DNA of 64,000 nt from Solobacterium sp. (GTDB lineage Bacteria > Bacillota_I > Bacilli_A > Erysipelotrichales > Erysipelotrichaceae). Positions within the stretch are counted from its first letter, which is position 1; the number at the start of each line of letters is the position of its first letter. The notes under the pieces were generated by a model that was given only the letters and a program-made list of their open reading frames with translations, did not search any database and was not told the origin of the DNA. The position numbers and the translations under genes were made by a program. Shown here one piece after another: positions 8,132 to 17,117 of this stretch. The stretch is taken from positions 25,991 through 89,990 of the forward strand of contig JAFUFO010000036.1 in the NCBI GenBank assembly GCA_017469885.1. The letters are read 5' to 3'.

Positions 8132-9115
8132 TCAGCTGAGAGCGGCTGTGATGATCGCCATGGAGTAAACCTCAAGCGCGTTGCATCCGCGGGAGAGGTC
8201 ATTGATCTGAGCATTCAGACCAAGCAGGATCGGTCCGTATGCTTCGAAGTTACCCATACGCTGTGCGATCTTGTATCCGATGTTACCGGCATTGATATCC
8301 GGGAAGATAAAGGTGTTCGCATAACCTGCGACAAGATTGTTCGGGCACTTTGTACGTGCAACGCGCGGGGATACCGCTGCGTCGAACTGGAGTTCGCCTT
8401 CGATCGGTGTTCCAGGGAACTTTGCCTTTGCCTTTGCGGCAGCGTTGCGCATCTTCTCAACATCTTCGCCCTTACCGGAGCCAAGTGTAGAGTAAGACAG
8501 GAATGCAACTTTCGGGTCAACGCCGAATACCTTCGCGCATTCGATGGTCTCACCGGCAATCTCTACGAGTTCGTCTTCAGACGGCTTGATATTGATTGCG
8601 CAGTCTGCCATTGCAAGTACTTCGTTTTCACCTGTCGCAGACGGACGGACGAGAATGAAGCAGCTGCTGACGATCGTGTTGCCCGGTTTTGTCTTGATAA
8701 TCTGAAGTGCCGGGCGGACAGTATCCGCTGTGCTGTAGGTTGCACCGCCGAGGAGGCAGTCCGCAATGCCCATCTTTACGAGCATTGTTCCGAAGTAGTT
8801 AGCGCCGGCCAGAACCTTCTTAGCCTGTTCCGGAGTCATTCCCTTGGACTTGCGGAGTTCGACAAACATGTCGACCATCTCATCGAAACGATCCCAGTTC
8901 TTCGGGTCGATAATTTCCGCACCGCGGATGTTGAAACCGGATTCTTCTGCCGCAGCTGTAATATCATCCGGATTGCCGAGCAGAACCGGATGCAGGAAGG
9001 AACTTGCAAGCAGACGGCTTGCAGCTTCGAGAATACGCGGGTCAGAACCTTCTGTGAAGACAATCTTCTTCGGATTGCGCTTCAGTTTGCTGATCATATC
9101 ACCAAAACCAAACAT
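8132..9115 (-). CDS. pta: Phosphate acetyltransferase
   Basis: Converts acetyl-CoA and phosphate to acetyl phosphate, the step before ATP-yielding acetate kinase. The 327-residue protein has the length of the compact, single-domain PTA_PTB family. It shows KIVFTEGSDPRILEA near the start, GANYFGTMLVKMGIADCLLGGA (residues about 104-125) and the C-terminal NTFIFPDINAGNIGYK followed by GPILLGL. A GGAG-type ribosome site precedes the ATG. It sits with its own promoter and cre site between rsmB and rlmN. With the PFOR gene in this window it completes pyruvate to acetyl phosphate. Confidence 0.95.
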   Translation of the reverse strand: MFGFGDMISKLKRNPKKIVFTEGSDPRILEAASRLLASSFLHPVLLGNPDDITAAAEESGFNIRGAEIIDPKNWDRFDEMVDMFVELRKSKGMTPEQAKKVLAGANYFGTMLVKMGIADCLLGGATYSTADTVRPALQIIKTKPGNTIVSSCFILVRPSATGENEVLAMADCAINIKPSEDELVEIAGETIECAKVFGVDPKVAFLSYSTLGSGKGEDVEKMRNAAAKAKAKFPGTPIEGELQFDAAVSPRVARTKCPNNLVAGYANTFIFPDINAGNIGYKIAQRMGNFEAYGPILLGLNAQINDLSRGCNALEVYSMAIITAALS

Positions 9116-9147
9116 TGTATTTACCTCTTCTCCTTTAATTCACAGAC

Positions 9148-9170
9148 ATTATAAATGGAAAACGCTTTCA
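9148..9170 (-). promoter_or_regulatory. pta promoter with CcpA cre-like site
   Basis: On the minus strand TGAAAGCGTTTTCC (within 9156-9170) matches the cre consensus TGNAANCGNWWNCA at all but the last position. It lies 2 bp upstream of a perfect -10 box TATAAT (9148-9153). A good -35 is not evident, so the site falls in the spacer. CcpA is known to control pta in Bacillus by activation from a more upstream site; the position here would instead favour repression. Confidence 0.6.
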
Positions 9171-9195
9171 CTGCAGTCTTTTTTTCAGGACATTG

Positions 9196-10419
9196 TTATG
9201 CTTTACATATGATTTTCGCAAAATAGAAGCCATCACTGTCTTCTTCAAACGGAAACAATGTACGTTCCTCCAGCAGTTCATAGTCCGGCTCTGCCGCAAG
9301 AAACTTTCTGACCTGCCCTTCATTCTCCTTACGGTTCAGCGTACAGGTACTGTAGACAAGAATGCCTCCCGGTTTCAGACAGCGGGCACTTTCCTTCAGG
9401 ATCGTTTCCTGGAGCGTTACGATTTCATCCAGCATCTGCGGGGTCACATGGAACCGGATCTCCGGCTTATGGGAAAGATCGCCAAGCCCGGAACACGGCA
9501 CATCTGCCAGAACACGGTCATACGTTCCAATATCTTCCTCATGCGGCACTGCCGCGTCACGTACTGCCGCCTCCGCAATTGTGACACCGGTACGTTCCAT
9601 CAGCTGATGGATCAGACCAACCCGTTCCTCATAAACATCTCCTGCCTTGATCGATCCCTGATTCTGCATGGCGCAGGCAATCTGCTGTGTTTTCGTGCCG
9701 GGGGCTGCACAGACGTCCAGTACTTTCATGCCGGGTTTTACATCCAGGCTGCGGATCACATGCTGGGACGTCCGGCTCTGGATCAGGATCGTTCCATCTT
9801 TCAGCCAGGGGGTAGTAACCAGATTTCCAGCATACGTAAAGCAATCCCCTTCCAGCATCGTAATCTCCGGACGACTGCGGATATCGGCATCCGTTTTCAG
9901 TGTGTTGATCCGTCCGTACACCTTCGGCCGGGTCTGATCATATACGACAATCTTCTCCGCAATATCTCTTCCGTACTGCTTCTCCCACATCCGAAGCAGA
10001 AATTCCGGATGGGAATAAAGGATTGATTCCCGTTTGGGCCATTCCCCTTCGGGAATGATTTTTCCGCGCTTTGCGACATTCCGCAGCACGGCATTCACAA
10101 ATCCGCGGTCGCGCTTTGCGGCGGTTTCCGCCGCTTCATTGATTACCGCATAGGACGGTATCCGGTCCATGTACTGAAGCTGATAGACCGACAGATTCAG
10201 CAGTACCGCCGTATTTCTCCGTACACGTCCATGCGCCAGATCCTTCCACTGATATTCAAGAAGCGAAAGATTCCGCAGCGTCCCGTATACGATTTCGGTA
10301 ATCAGGGAACGGTCTTCCGCAGAAAAGGAATCCGGCATTTTCCGCATCAGCAGACTGGCATATCCGCCTTCATAGATCACGCGATACAGTACATCGCATG
10401 CATAACTTCGTGCATTCAT
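9196..10419 (-). CDS. rsmB: 16S rRNA (cytosine-967-C5) methyltransferase
   Basis: SAM-dependent m5C methylase of 16S rRNA. The 407-residue protein has the N-terminal NusB-like RNA-binding domain (about 1-130, ARSYACDVLYRVIYEGGYA to FVNAVLRNVAKRG) and a Rossmann domain with MKVLDVCAAPGTKTQQIA, the catalytic DVPCSGLGDLSHKPEI and YSTCTLNRKENEGQV. It begins 7 bp after priA and was probably co-transcribed with it. In most relatives fmt lies between these two genes; here it does not. Confidence 0.96.
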   Translation of the reverse strand: MNARSYACDVLYRVIYEGGYASLLMRKMPDSFSAEDRSLITEIVYGTLRNLSLLEYQWKDLAHGRVRRNTAVLLNLSVYQLQYMDRIPSYAVINEAAETAAKRDRGFVNAVLRNVAKRGKIIPEGEWPKRESILYSHPEFLLRMWEKQYGRDIAEKIVVYDQTRPKVYGRINTLKTDADIRSRPEITMLEGDCFTYAGNLVTTPWLKDGTILIQSRTSQHVIRSLDVKPGMKVLDVCAAPGTKTQQIACAMQNQGSIKAGDVYEERVGLIHQLMERTGVTIAEAAVRDAAVPHEEDIGTYDRVLADVPCSGLGDLSHKPEIRFHVTPQMLDEIVTLQETILKESARCLKPGGILVYSTCTLNRKENEGQVRKFLAAEPDYELLEERTLFPFEEDSDGFYFAKIICKA

Positions 10420-10426
10420 CGTTGTA

Positions 10427-12592
10427 TTACTCCAGCGTCATCGGATTGACATCAATCCGGATATCTTTCTTTCGAAGATCGGGCATGGTTTCAAACAGGC
10501 TGCGTACCGCCTCCCGCATGGCATCGAGATTCTGTCCTTTGAGAATCAGCCGGTTCCGGAAGCTGTCACGCCGCCGCGGCAGCGGAATCACACCGATCGT
10601 CCGGAACGGTCCCTGCAGCCCCTGCAGCATGGCATGTGCCGCTGCTTCACAGGATTCTTCCTGGCGGGAACTTACCGTCAGGGAAATCAGGTAAGTATAC
10701 GGCGGCTGCATTGCGGCATGACGATAGTTCATTTCCATCCGGAAGAACAGCTCATAGTCCTGTCTTGCGGCCGCAACGACCGCATAGTGATCCGGATCGA
10801 ATACCTGCAGCACTACTTCACCTTTTGTATCCGCACGGCCGCTTCGGCCAGCCGCCTGCATCAGAAGATCAAAGGTTACTTCACAGGAACGGTAATCGGT
10901 CCGGCTGAGTCCTTCATCCCCGTTAAGGATTCCGACAAGCGTCACATCCGGATAGTCCAGTCCCTTGGCAATCATCTGTGTGCCCACAAGAATATCCGCC
11001 TCATGCCGTCCGAAGGCACTCAGGATCTTCTCATGCCCGTTTTTCACGCTGGTTGTATCGGCGTCCATGCGCAGCACCCTGGCGGACGGAAACCGGTCTC
11101 TGACTTCCTGTTCAAGTTTTTCGGTTCCGAATCCGTATGTCGCAAAGCCTTCCCGGCTGTGACAGGACGGGCATTCCCGCGGAATCGGAAACGAGGCACC
11201 GCAGGAATGGCAGACCATGGTTTTGGTCGCATGATGATAGGATAATGTGATATCACAATGCCGGCATTTGAGCGGCTCCTTGCAGGAACGGCACCGCAGC
11301 ATCGTATGGTAGCCCCGCCGGTTCAGAAGCAGGATTGCCTGCTTTCCCTGCCGCAGGGTTTCTTCCAGTTTCTGCGCAAGCACATCGGTAATGATATAGG
11401 ACTGTCCCTGCTTCATCGCATCCCGCAGCGGAACGATGGTCACTTCGGGTAAGGTGTTGTTTACACGGGTCTTCAGCGTCACCAGATGATAGACATTCTT
11501 CAGTGCACGGGCATAGGTTTCAAGACTCGGCGTAGCGGATCCGAGCACGAGTTTGCAGTGATGATATTCCGCCCGGAAGATTGCCGCATCCCGGCAGTGA
11601 TAGGCCGGCTGGGAATCCTGTTTATAGGAAGGATCATGTTCTTCATCCATGACGATCAGGCCAAGGGATCGAAACGGCAGGAATACTGCACTGCGGGTTC
11701 CGACCACAACCGCGGCCCTTCCGCTTTTCACCATCCGGTACTGCTCATATTTTTCCTGCGGATTGAGCCCGCTGTGGTAAATGGCAAGTTCCTCGCCGAA
11801 GCGCTCGGAAACACGCGAGATCATCTGCGGCGTCAGAGCAATTTCGGGCACCAGAATCAGTACCTGTTTTTCCTGTTCCAATGCATGACTTGCAAGACGA
11901 AGGTAAACTTCCGTCTTTCCGCTTCCGGTCTGACCATGCAGTAAATAAACGGTATCAGTGCCGGTTTCGATTTCAGTTACCGCCGCCTGCTGTTCTGCAT
12001 TCAGTTCCGGTCCTGCAGTAACGATTCCGGTCTTCACCGAAACAGCTTCCTTCTCCATGGAGTAGGTTTCCGCAGCTCCCTTGGTCACAAGTGCGCGTGC
12101 CTGATTCGGATATTTCTGGCGCAGTTCGGCATATTTCATCGGCCCGCTGTCGCGCAGAAAGCAGTACGCATCCAGTTCCTTCGGGGTCAGACTGACTTCC
12201 GCATCCGTAAGACGGATCCATTTTTCTTCAATGATATGCTGGGAGGTGGTTTTGGGTTTCACCTTTGACGGCAGCATCACCTGATAACAGGAAATCATCG
12301 TGCTCAGCGTATCCTGCTTCATCTGTTTTGCCAGATCGGCCAGTTCTTCGGTAATCAGCGGTTCCTGATCAAGAATCTGATCCACCGGCTTGATTTCACA
12401 GCCTAACCGCGCGCCTGCTTCCTCCGGAGTTTCATCCGTTTCGGCCGCCTGTTCCACAAAGCCGAGCACACTGCGATGATTAAAACTGACCATCACGCGG
12501 ACGCCTGGGACGGCAGGTTCTTCGGAATAATAGGTAAAGGTCTGATCGATGGACCGGACCGGATGTTCGATATAGCAGTCAAGCAGATACAT
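10427..12592 (-). CDS. priA: Primosomal protein N' (replication restart helicase)
   Basis: DEAH-type 3'-5' helicase that reloads the replisome at stalled forks. The 721-residue protein has an N-terminal DNA-binding domain, Walker A GQTGSGKTEVYL (about 221-232), the DEEH box (VMDEEHDPSYKQD), the zinc-binding insertion with paired CxxC motifs (CRSC, CRHC, CHSC, CPSC), and the helicase C half ending MIAKGLDYPDVTLVGILNGDEGL. The start has no Shine-Dalgarno sequence. A TAAAAT -10-like box lies 6 bp before the ATG, which suggests a leaderless message. Confidence 0.96.
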   Translation of the reverse strand: MYLLDCYIEHPVRSIDQTFTYYSEEPAVPGVRVMVSFNHRSVLGFVEQAAETDETPEEAGARLGCEIKPVDQILDQEPLITEELADLAKQMKQDTLSTMISCYQVMLPSKVKPKTTSQHIIEEKWIRLTDAEVSLTPKELDAYCFLRDSGPMKYAELRQKYPNQARALVTKGAAETYSMEKEAVSVKTGIVTAGPELNAEQQAAVTEIETGTDTVYLLHGQTGSGKTEVYLRLASHALEQEKQVLILVPEIALTPQMISRVSERFGEELAIYHSGLNPQEKYEQYRMVKSGRAAVVVGTRSAVFLPFRSLGLIVMDEEHDPSYKQDSQPAYHCRDAAIFRAEYHHCKLVLGSATPSLETYARALKNVYHLVTLKTRVNNTLPEVTIVPLRDAMKQGQSYIITDVLAQKLEETLRQGKQAILLLNRRGYHTMLRCRSCKEPLKCRHCDITLSYHHATKTMVCHSCGASFPIPRECPSCHSREGFATYGFGTEKLEQEVRDRFPSARVLRMDADTTSVKNGHEKILSAFGRHEADILVGTQMIAKGLDYPDVTLVGILNGDEGLSRTDYRSCEVTFDLLMQAAGRSGRADTKGEVVLQVFDPDHYAVVAAARQDYELFFRMEMNYRHAAMQPPYTYLISLTVSSRQEESCEAAAHAMLQGLQGPFRTIGVIPLPRRRDSFRNRLILKGQNLDAMREAVRSLFETMPDLRKKDIRIDVNPMTLE

Positions 12593-12648
12593 GGCAATAT
12601 TTTACCGCATTGCGGTACCATTAGAGAAACAGGAGGTTTTGCATTAAC
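12593..12648. promoter_or_regulatory. Divergent priA/proC promoter with perfect palindrome
   Basis: The 56-bp gap contains the inverted repeat TACCGCA-T-TGCGGTA at 12603-12617. It overlaps a minus-strand -10-like TAAAAT (12599-12604) that ends 6 bp before the priA ATG. On plus, AGGAGG lies upstream of proC. The repeat could be an operator serving both genes; no known regulator is recognised. Confidence 0.45.
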
Positions 12649-13437
12649 ATGAAAAAACTCGGAATTATCGGCCTTGGCCATATGGGCATGGCAATCGCAA
12701 AAGGCGCTGCGTCTTCCATCGGAGCGGATGAAATCGCAGCCTGTGACCCCTCTTTGGAAAAGCAGAACGAAGGATCCGCGCTTGGCTTTACAATGACCGG
12801 CACTGTTGCGGAACTCTGCAGGATCGCACATATGATCCTTGTCGCAGTCCGCCCGCAGGACATCACCCCGCTGCTGGAGGATCTGGCGCAGACAAAACCG
12901 GAGTGCCTGCTTACGATCGCGGCCGGAATTCCGATGAAGCGCTTCACGGATGTGATGGGACCTCTTCCGATCATCCGTGCAATGCCGAACACCCCGCTTC
13001 AGCTTGGCGAAGGTGCAGTGGCACTCTGCCGGAATGAACTCTGCGGCGATGCGGATTTCAGCTTTGCAATGGACCTGTTCCGTACCATGGGGAAAGCCTG
13101 TGAAATCACGGAAGACCATATGTGCGATATCATTGCCGTCAACGGAAGCACCCCTGCCTATTTCTACTACCTTGTGGAATGTCTGCTTGAGGATGCGGTA
13201 CGCCGCGGCATTGATGAAGCGGATGCCCGGGAACTGATTGTGCAGACCATGATCGGAAGCGGAAAGATGCTGATGGCAGACAAAAACAAACCGATCAGTA
13301 CGTTTGTGGATGAAGTCTGCTCCAAAGGCGGCACTACCATCGAGGCAATCAACGTCATGAAGGCTGCCGGCTTCAATCAGATCATTCAGGACGCAGATAC
13401 CGCCTGTATCCGCCGGGCAGAAGAACTCGGAAAATAA
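12649..13437 (+). CDS. proC: Pyrroline-5-carboxylate reductase
   Basis: NAD(P)H-dependent last step of proline synthesis. The 262-residue protein starts MKKLGIIGLGHMGMAIAKG (Rossmann GxGxMG) and has IIRAMPNTPLQLGEGAVAL (about 107-125). The C-terminal dimerisation helices include AVNGSTPAYFYYLVECLLEDAVRRG and SKGGTTIEAINVM. It stands alone on plus, divergent from priA, with an AGGAGG site and a shared terminator downstream. Confidence 0.96.
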   Translation: MKKLGIIGLGHMGMAIAKGAASSIGADEIAACDPSLEKQNEGSALGFTMTGTVAELCRIAHMILVAVRPQDITPLLEDLAQTKPECLLTIAAGIPMKRFTDVMGPLPIIRAMPNTPLQLGEGAVALCRNELCGDADFSFAMDLFRTMGKACEITEDHMCDIIAVNGSTPAYFYYLVECLLEDAVRRGIDEADARELIVQTMIGSGKMLMADKNKPISTFVDEVCSKGGTTIEAINVMKAAGFNQIIQDADTACIRRAEELGK

Positions 13438-13451
13438 CCTCACCATCATAA

Positions 13452-13488
13452 AACACGGCTGCCGGAACCATTCCGACAGCCGTTTTCA
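13452..13488. terminator. Bidirectional terminator of proC and the GH3 operon
   Basis: CGGCTGCCGGAA (13456-13467) pairs with TTCCGACAGCCG (13471-13482) with one mismatch. It is flanked by TTTT on plus and GTGTTTTAT on minus, so it can serve both convergent genes. Confidence 0.8.
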
Positions 13489-13494
13489 TATTCA

Positions 13495-15822
13495 TCAGTT
13501 TCTGCCGCGCAGGGTGCGGTAAACTTTCAGCACTGTACTTTTCCCGTTGAATACATCCGCAATCGCATCTACCGTATCCCAGGTCGCATGAGAGCTCACC
13601 CAGAAGATACTGCGGACCGGGGCTTCAAGGATCATATCCTCACTGACTCCCTTGCCGGAAAGCCGTGACTGCGCAAAGGCAATTCCCTTTCGGATCAGCT
13701 TTCCCATTCCGCTTTCACTCAGTTCCGCAACTGAGGAGTTGCCGGTAAACGGTTTTGCCGGACGTACCGGCGGAATGGATCCGCCAAGGATGCTGGCAAA
13801 GGCTTCCCTGGAAAAGCGTTCCGATCCCTGCGTATCCGCCTTCAGATAATCCGATGGAATCATGGAATATGGATGCAGGGTTCCATCGAGAAACAGCACT
13901 GCCTCACAGCGGATATCCCTGCTCGAAGCACCGATCAGGATGCTGTACTGTCCTGCTTCAACGCTCCAGTCGTGTTTCTGCACATCGTAATAGGAAAAAC
14001 TGCGTTCATCGAGCTGGAAGGAAACGGTTTTCGTCTCGCCGGGTTTCAGATTCACTTTTTCAAACCCCTTCAGTTCTTTTGTACAACGGGCAATCTGACT
14101 GCGGTCTTTGGCGACATACAGCTGAACGATCTCCTTTCCTTCCCGATTGCCGGTATTAGTGACCTGCACAGCCGCTGTGATCTTCTGCCCTTCGTTTCTG
14201 ACGGTAAGGTCATGATATTCATAGGTCGTATAAGAACAGCCGTGCCCAAAAGCAAAGGCAGGTTCGATTCCGGACGCATCATAATAGCGATAACCGGTAT
14301 AGATCGATTCCCGGTACTGTACCTGCAGAAGCGATTCCCGGAAACACTCCGCCGAGGGAACATCCGCAAGTGTTACCGGCCAGGTCTCCGCCAGTTTCCC
14401 GCATGGGTTCACACTGCCGCTGAGCAGATTCCAGGCAGCCTCCCCGCTTCGGCATCCGGCAAGATACATGCATAACACAGCATTCACTTCATTCCGCCAC
14501 GGCAGTTCCACCGGTGCTCCGCATTGCAGAACCACGATGACATTTTTATTGATCCGGGCAAGCTTCTGAATCAGACGGTTCTGATTTTCCGGCAGCGCAA
14601 TCCCTGTACGGTCATAGCCTTCCGCCTCATCGCCTTCCGGAAGTCCGGCCATCACGATGACTTTGGACGCACGCTCCGCAAGATTAAGCGCCTGTTCTTC
14701 GAGTGCGGTATCCGGGTGATGATTCTTCACGGTATAGCCGGGCGCATATGAAAACATCGCGCGCTTTTCTTTCATCACCTCATACAGAGAGTCCTGCTGT
14801 GTCGCATTGACCCTGGAACTTCCCGTCCCCTGAATCCGCGGATCATGCGCAAACGGACCGATCAGTGCGATCATGTCACGTGTTCCAACCGGAAGTGCTC
14901 CGTTATTCTTCATTAGGACAGCACTTTCCTGTGCTGCCTTCAGCGCGAACGCTTCATGATCATTCCCTGATTCTTCGCAATGCGGCTGTGCCGTCCGTTC
15001 TGCAAGCAGTCGGATCCGTTCTGTGCTTTCATCAAGAACTTCCGGATCGAGGTTCTGAAGCGTTACCGCATCAATGATACGTTCTGCACTCCCGTGATTT
15101 CCGCCCGGCATTTCCAGATTCAGACCGGCACGTATGGACTTCACCGGGTCTGCGACCGCACCCCAATCTGAAAGAAAGACACCGTCAAATCCCCACCGGT
15201 CACGCGCAAGCGACATCAAGGGCCGGTTCTGACAACAGTACTCCCCGTTCAGGCGGTTATAGGCGCACATGACACTCCATGGACGGCTCTCCCGGATGAC
15301 ACGTTCAAACTGCGCCAGATACAGTTCATGAAGTGCACGTTCATCGATGATGCTGTCTTCCACCATGCGTCCATATTCCCGGGAGTTGCCCGCAAAATGC
15401 TTGACGGAGACGCCGACACCGCACGACTGCACCCCGTTTACATATGCCGCGCCAAGCTCTCCGCTGAGATACGGATCTTCACTGTAATATTCAAAGTTTC
15501 TGCCGCATCGCGGATCACGTTTATGATTGATTCCCGGCCCCAGCAGCACCTGAACGCCATCCCGGATACATTCCGCCGCAAGATGTTCCCCGAGCTCTTT
15601 CTGAAGCGCACGGTCAAAGGAACATGCCGTAAGGGATGCGGTCGGATACGCGGTGGATGGATGGGATTCATTGAACCCGAACCCGGCAGTACGCTCTATG
15701 CGCAGGCCGTGCGGCCCGTCGCTGAACCGAATGGATGGGATTCCATCCGCGTCGTCTGCACGGCTGGTCCAGTTATCCGCTCCGGTAAACAGCTGAGCAC
15801 GCTGACTGATACGTTCCGTCAT
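13495..15822 (-). CDS. Glycoside hydrolase family 3 beta-glucosidase-like
   Basis: A 775-residue retaining glycosidase, probably acting on beta-glucosides or related sugars. The GH3 N domain shows SDGPHGLR, KRDPRCGRNFEYYSEDP, KHFAGNS (K141-H142) and GFDGVFLSDWGA, where D219 is the predicted nucleophile. The GH3 C domain follows (VIVMAGLPEGDEAEGYDR), then a fibronectin-III-like domain (GKEIVQLYVAKDRSQIARCTKELKGF) and an extra C-terminal region of about 110 residues. There is no signal peptide, so it should be cytosolic. The start overlaps the upstream glycosyltransferase stop as ATGA. Substrate cannot be told from sequence. Confidence 0.9.
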   Translation of the reverse strand: MTERISQRAQLFTGADNWTSRADDADGIPSIRFSDGPHGLRIERTAGFGFNESHPSTAYPTASLTACSFDRALQKELGEHLAAECIRDGVQVLLGPGINHKRDPRCGRNFEYYSEDPYLSGELGAAYVNGVQSCGVGVSVKHFAGNSREYGRMVEDSIIDERALHELYLAQFERVIRESRPWSVMCAYNRLNGEYCCQNRPLMSLARDRWGFDGVFLSDWGAVADPVKSIRAGLNLEMPGGNHGSAERIIDAVTLQNLDPEVLDESTERIRLLAERTAQPHCEESGNDHEAFALKAAQESAVLMKNNGALPVGTRDMIALIGPFAHDPRIQGTGSSRVNATQQDSLYEVMKEKRAMFSYAPGYTVKNHHPDTALEEQALNLAERASKVIVMAGLPEGDEAEGYDRTGIALPENQNRLIQKLARINKNVIVVLQCGAPVELPWRNEVNAVLCMYLAGCRSGEAAWNLLSGSVNPCGKLAETWPVTLADVPSAECFRESLLQVQYRESIYTGYRYYDASGIEPAFAFGHGCSYTTYEYHDLTVRNEGQKITAAVQVTNTGNREGKEIVQLYVAKDRSQIARCTKELKGFEKVNLKPGETKTVSFQLDERSFSYYDVQKHDWSVEAGQYSILIGASSRDIRCEAVLFLDGTLHPYSMIPSDYLKADTQGSERFSREAFASILGGSIPPVRPAKPFTGNSSVAELSESGMGKLIRKGIAFAQSRLSGKGVSEDMILEAPVRSIFWVSSHATWDTVDAIADVFNGKSTVLKVYRTLRGRN

Positions 15823-17114
15823 TGATGATTCCCTCTGTCCTGACTCACCTGATCTGCCGCATTGCGGAAGAACTTCCGGACCGCATTCTGTTCCTCGTCT
15901 GTCAGTTCCGCGAAACAGGCCGCCTCAAAATCGGTTTCCGCATGGTCAAGGTCATGAAGCAGACCGGCCCCGTGATCGGTCGCGATCGATGCCGCAAATG
16001 GAAGCAGTGTAAAACGGATCAGCCGCTTCGCCGCAAGCGTCTCAACTGAGGATATGACACTGGTTTCATTAACGCCGGAAAGATCAGACACCACTTTCAG
16101 AGAATCCGCGGATTTCAGTGCACGTACGGCAGAGAAAACCTTCACATCATTCAGGGTCAGACCGTTTTTCAGCGCTGCGGTATTCAGTGATCGTTCATAG
16201 AGTTTATTCAGATAATAGAGATCTCCGCCCAGACTGTTATGTTCCTTGCTGAAAACCGGCAGGACTTCCTCTCCGACCTTCTGTGTTCCGGGCGTATATG
16301 GAATAGCAAATTCATCCGTCGCCCCGCTGATCAGAAAGGCAGAGATCTCGGCGCGTTCCTTGCGGTATTCTTCCTCACTCAGCACATCCCGGAAGAAGTC
16401 GTCATAATACGGATAAACCGTTGTCTTCATTTCAATCAGCCGACGGACATTCATGTTCTGTGTCACAAGCGAACCTTCTGTTTTCACATAGTAATAGACC
16501 GGCAGCCGCAGCGGAGCGATCCGCTCACAATGGCGGACATATTCAAGATTGAATATGAAGTCTTCCGAGAAACTGATGGTTTTATCCATGCGGATATGGT
16601 GCCGGTTCAGAATGTCCCGGCGGTAGAGCTTATTCCAGATGACACCGTAATAATAATCAGCCGGTGAAGCCTTCATGTATTCCGCATACTCTTTCCGTGT
16701 GAGTACGCGGTCGGTATCGATGCTGCCCTTGCGGGAAAGATGTTCCCCGGCAACACGATAAAACTCGCCGACCACCAGATCTGCATCCCGCTCTTCAGCA
16801 GTGCGCACCAGCATCTTTGTCGAGTCTGTGGTAATCCAGTCATCCGCATCCAGGAACTGAATATACGTTCCCTGGGCTTTGTCGATTCCGGTATTGCGGG
16901 TATCGCTTACCCCGCTGTTTGCCTTGTGGATCACAATAATGCGGTCATCCTCCGCAGCCCGCCGGTCGAGGATCTCTGGACTGCTGTCCTTCGACCCGTC
17001 GTCAATCAGAAGCAGTTCAAAATCCTGATATTCCTGATTCAGAATACTGTCGATGCAGCGTTCAATTGCATTCTCCGCATTGTATACCGGCACAATAATA
17101 CTTACCTTTGGCAT
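15819..17114 (-). CDS. GT2 glycosyltransferase with C-terminal MarR-like domain
   Basis: Residues 1-230 are a family 2 glycosyltransferase: KVSIIVPVYNAENAIERC, LLLIDDGSKDSS, NSGVSDTRNTGI and the DXD-type FLDADDW (residues 87-93). Residues about 297-425 look like a MarR winged-helix domain. An N-terminal helix ends NGLTLNDVKVFSAV, then come the HTH-like VVSDLSGVNETSVISSVETLAAKRLI, the wing, TDHGAGLLHDL and the typical LTDEEQNAVRKFF dimer helix. It lies 3 bp after gtrA and overlaps the GH3 gene. The transferase call is secure; the MarR call rests on pattern and is inference. Confidence 0.88.
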   Translation of the reverse strand: MPKVSIIVPVYNAENAIERCIDSILNQEYQDFELLLIDDGSKDSSPEILDRRAAEDDRIIVIHKANSGVSDTRNTGIDKAQGTYIQFLDADDWITTDSTKMLVRTAEERDADLVVGEFYRVAGEHLSRKGSIDTDRVLTRKEYAEYMKASPADYYYGVIWNKLYRRDILNRHHIRMDKTISFSEDFIFNLEYVRHCERIAPLRLPVYYYVKTEGSLVTQNMNVRRLIEMKTTVYPYYDDFFRDVLSEEEYRKERAEISAFLISGATDEFAIPYTPGTQKVGEEVLPVFSKEHNSLGGDLYYLNKLYERSLNTAALKNGLTLNDVKVFSAVRALKSADSLKVVSDLSGVNETSVISSVETLAAKRLIRFTLLPFAASIATDHGAGLLHDLDHAETDFEAACFAELTDEEQNAVRKFFRNAADQVSQDRGNHQ

Positions 17115-17117
17115 AAA

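Noticed and set aside
12493..13449. A 318-codon minus frame opposite proC
   Set aside because: proC on plus has complete family motifs and a good ribosome site; the minus frame would run into priA.
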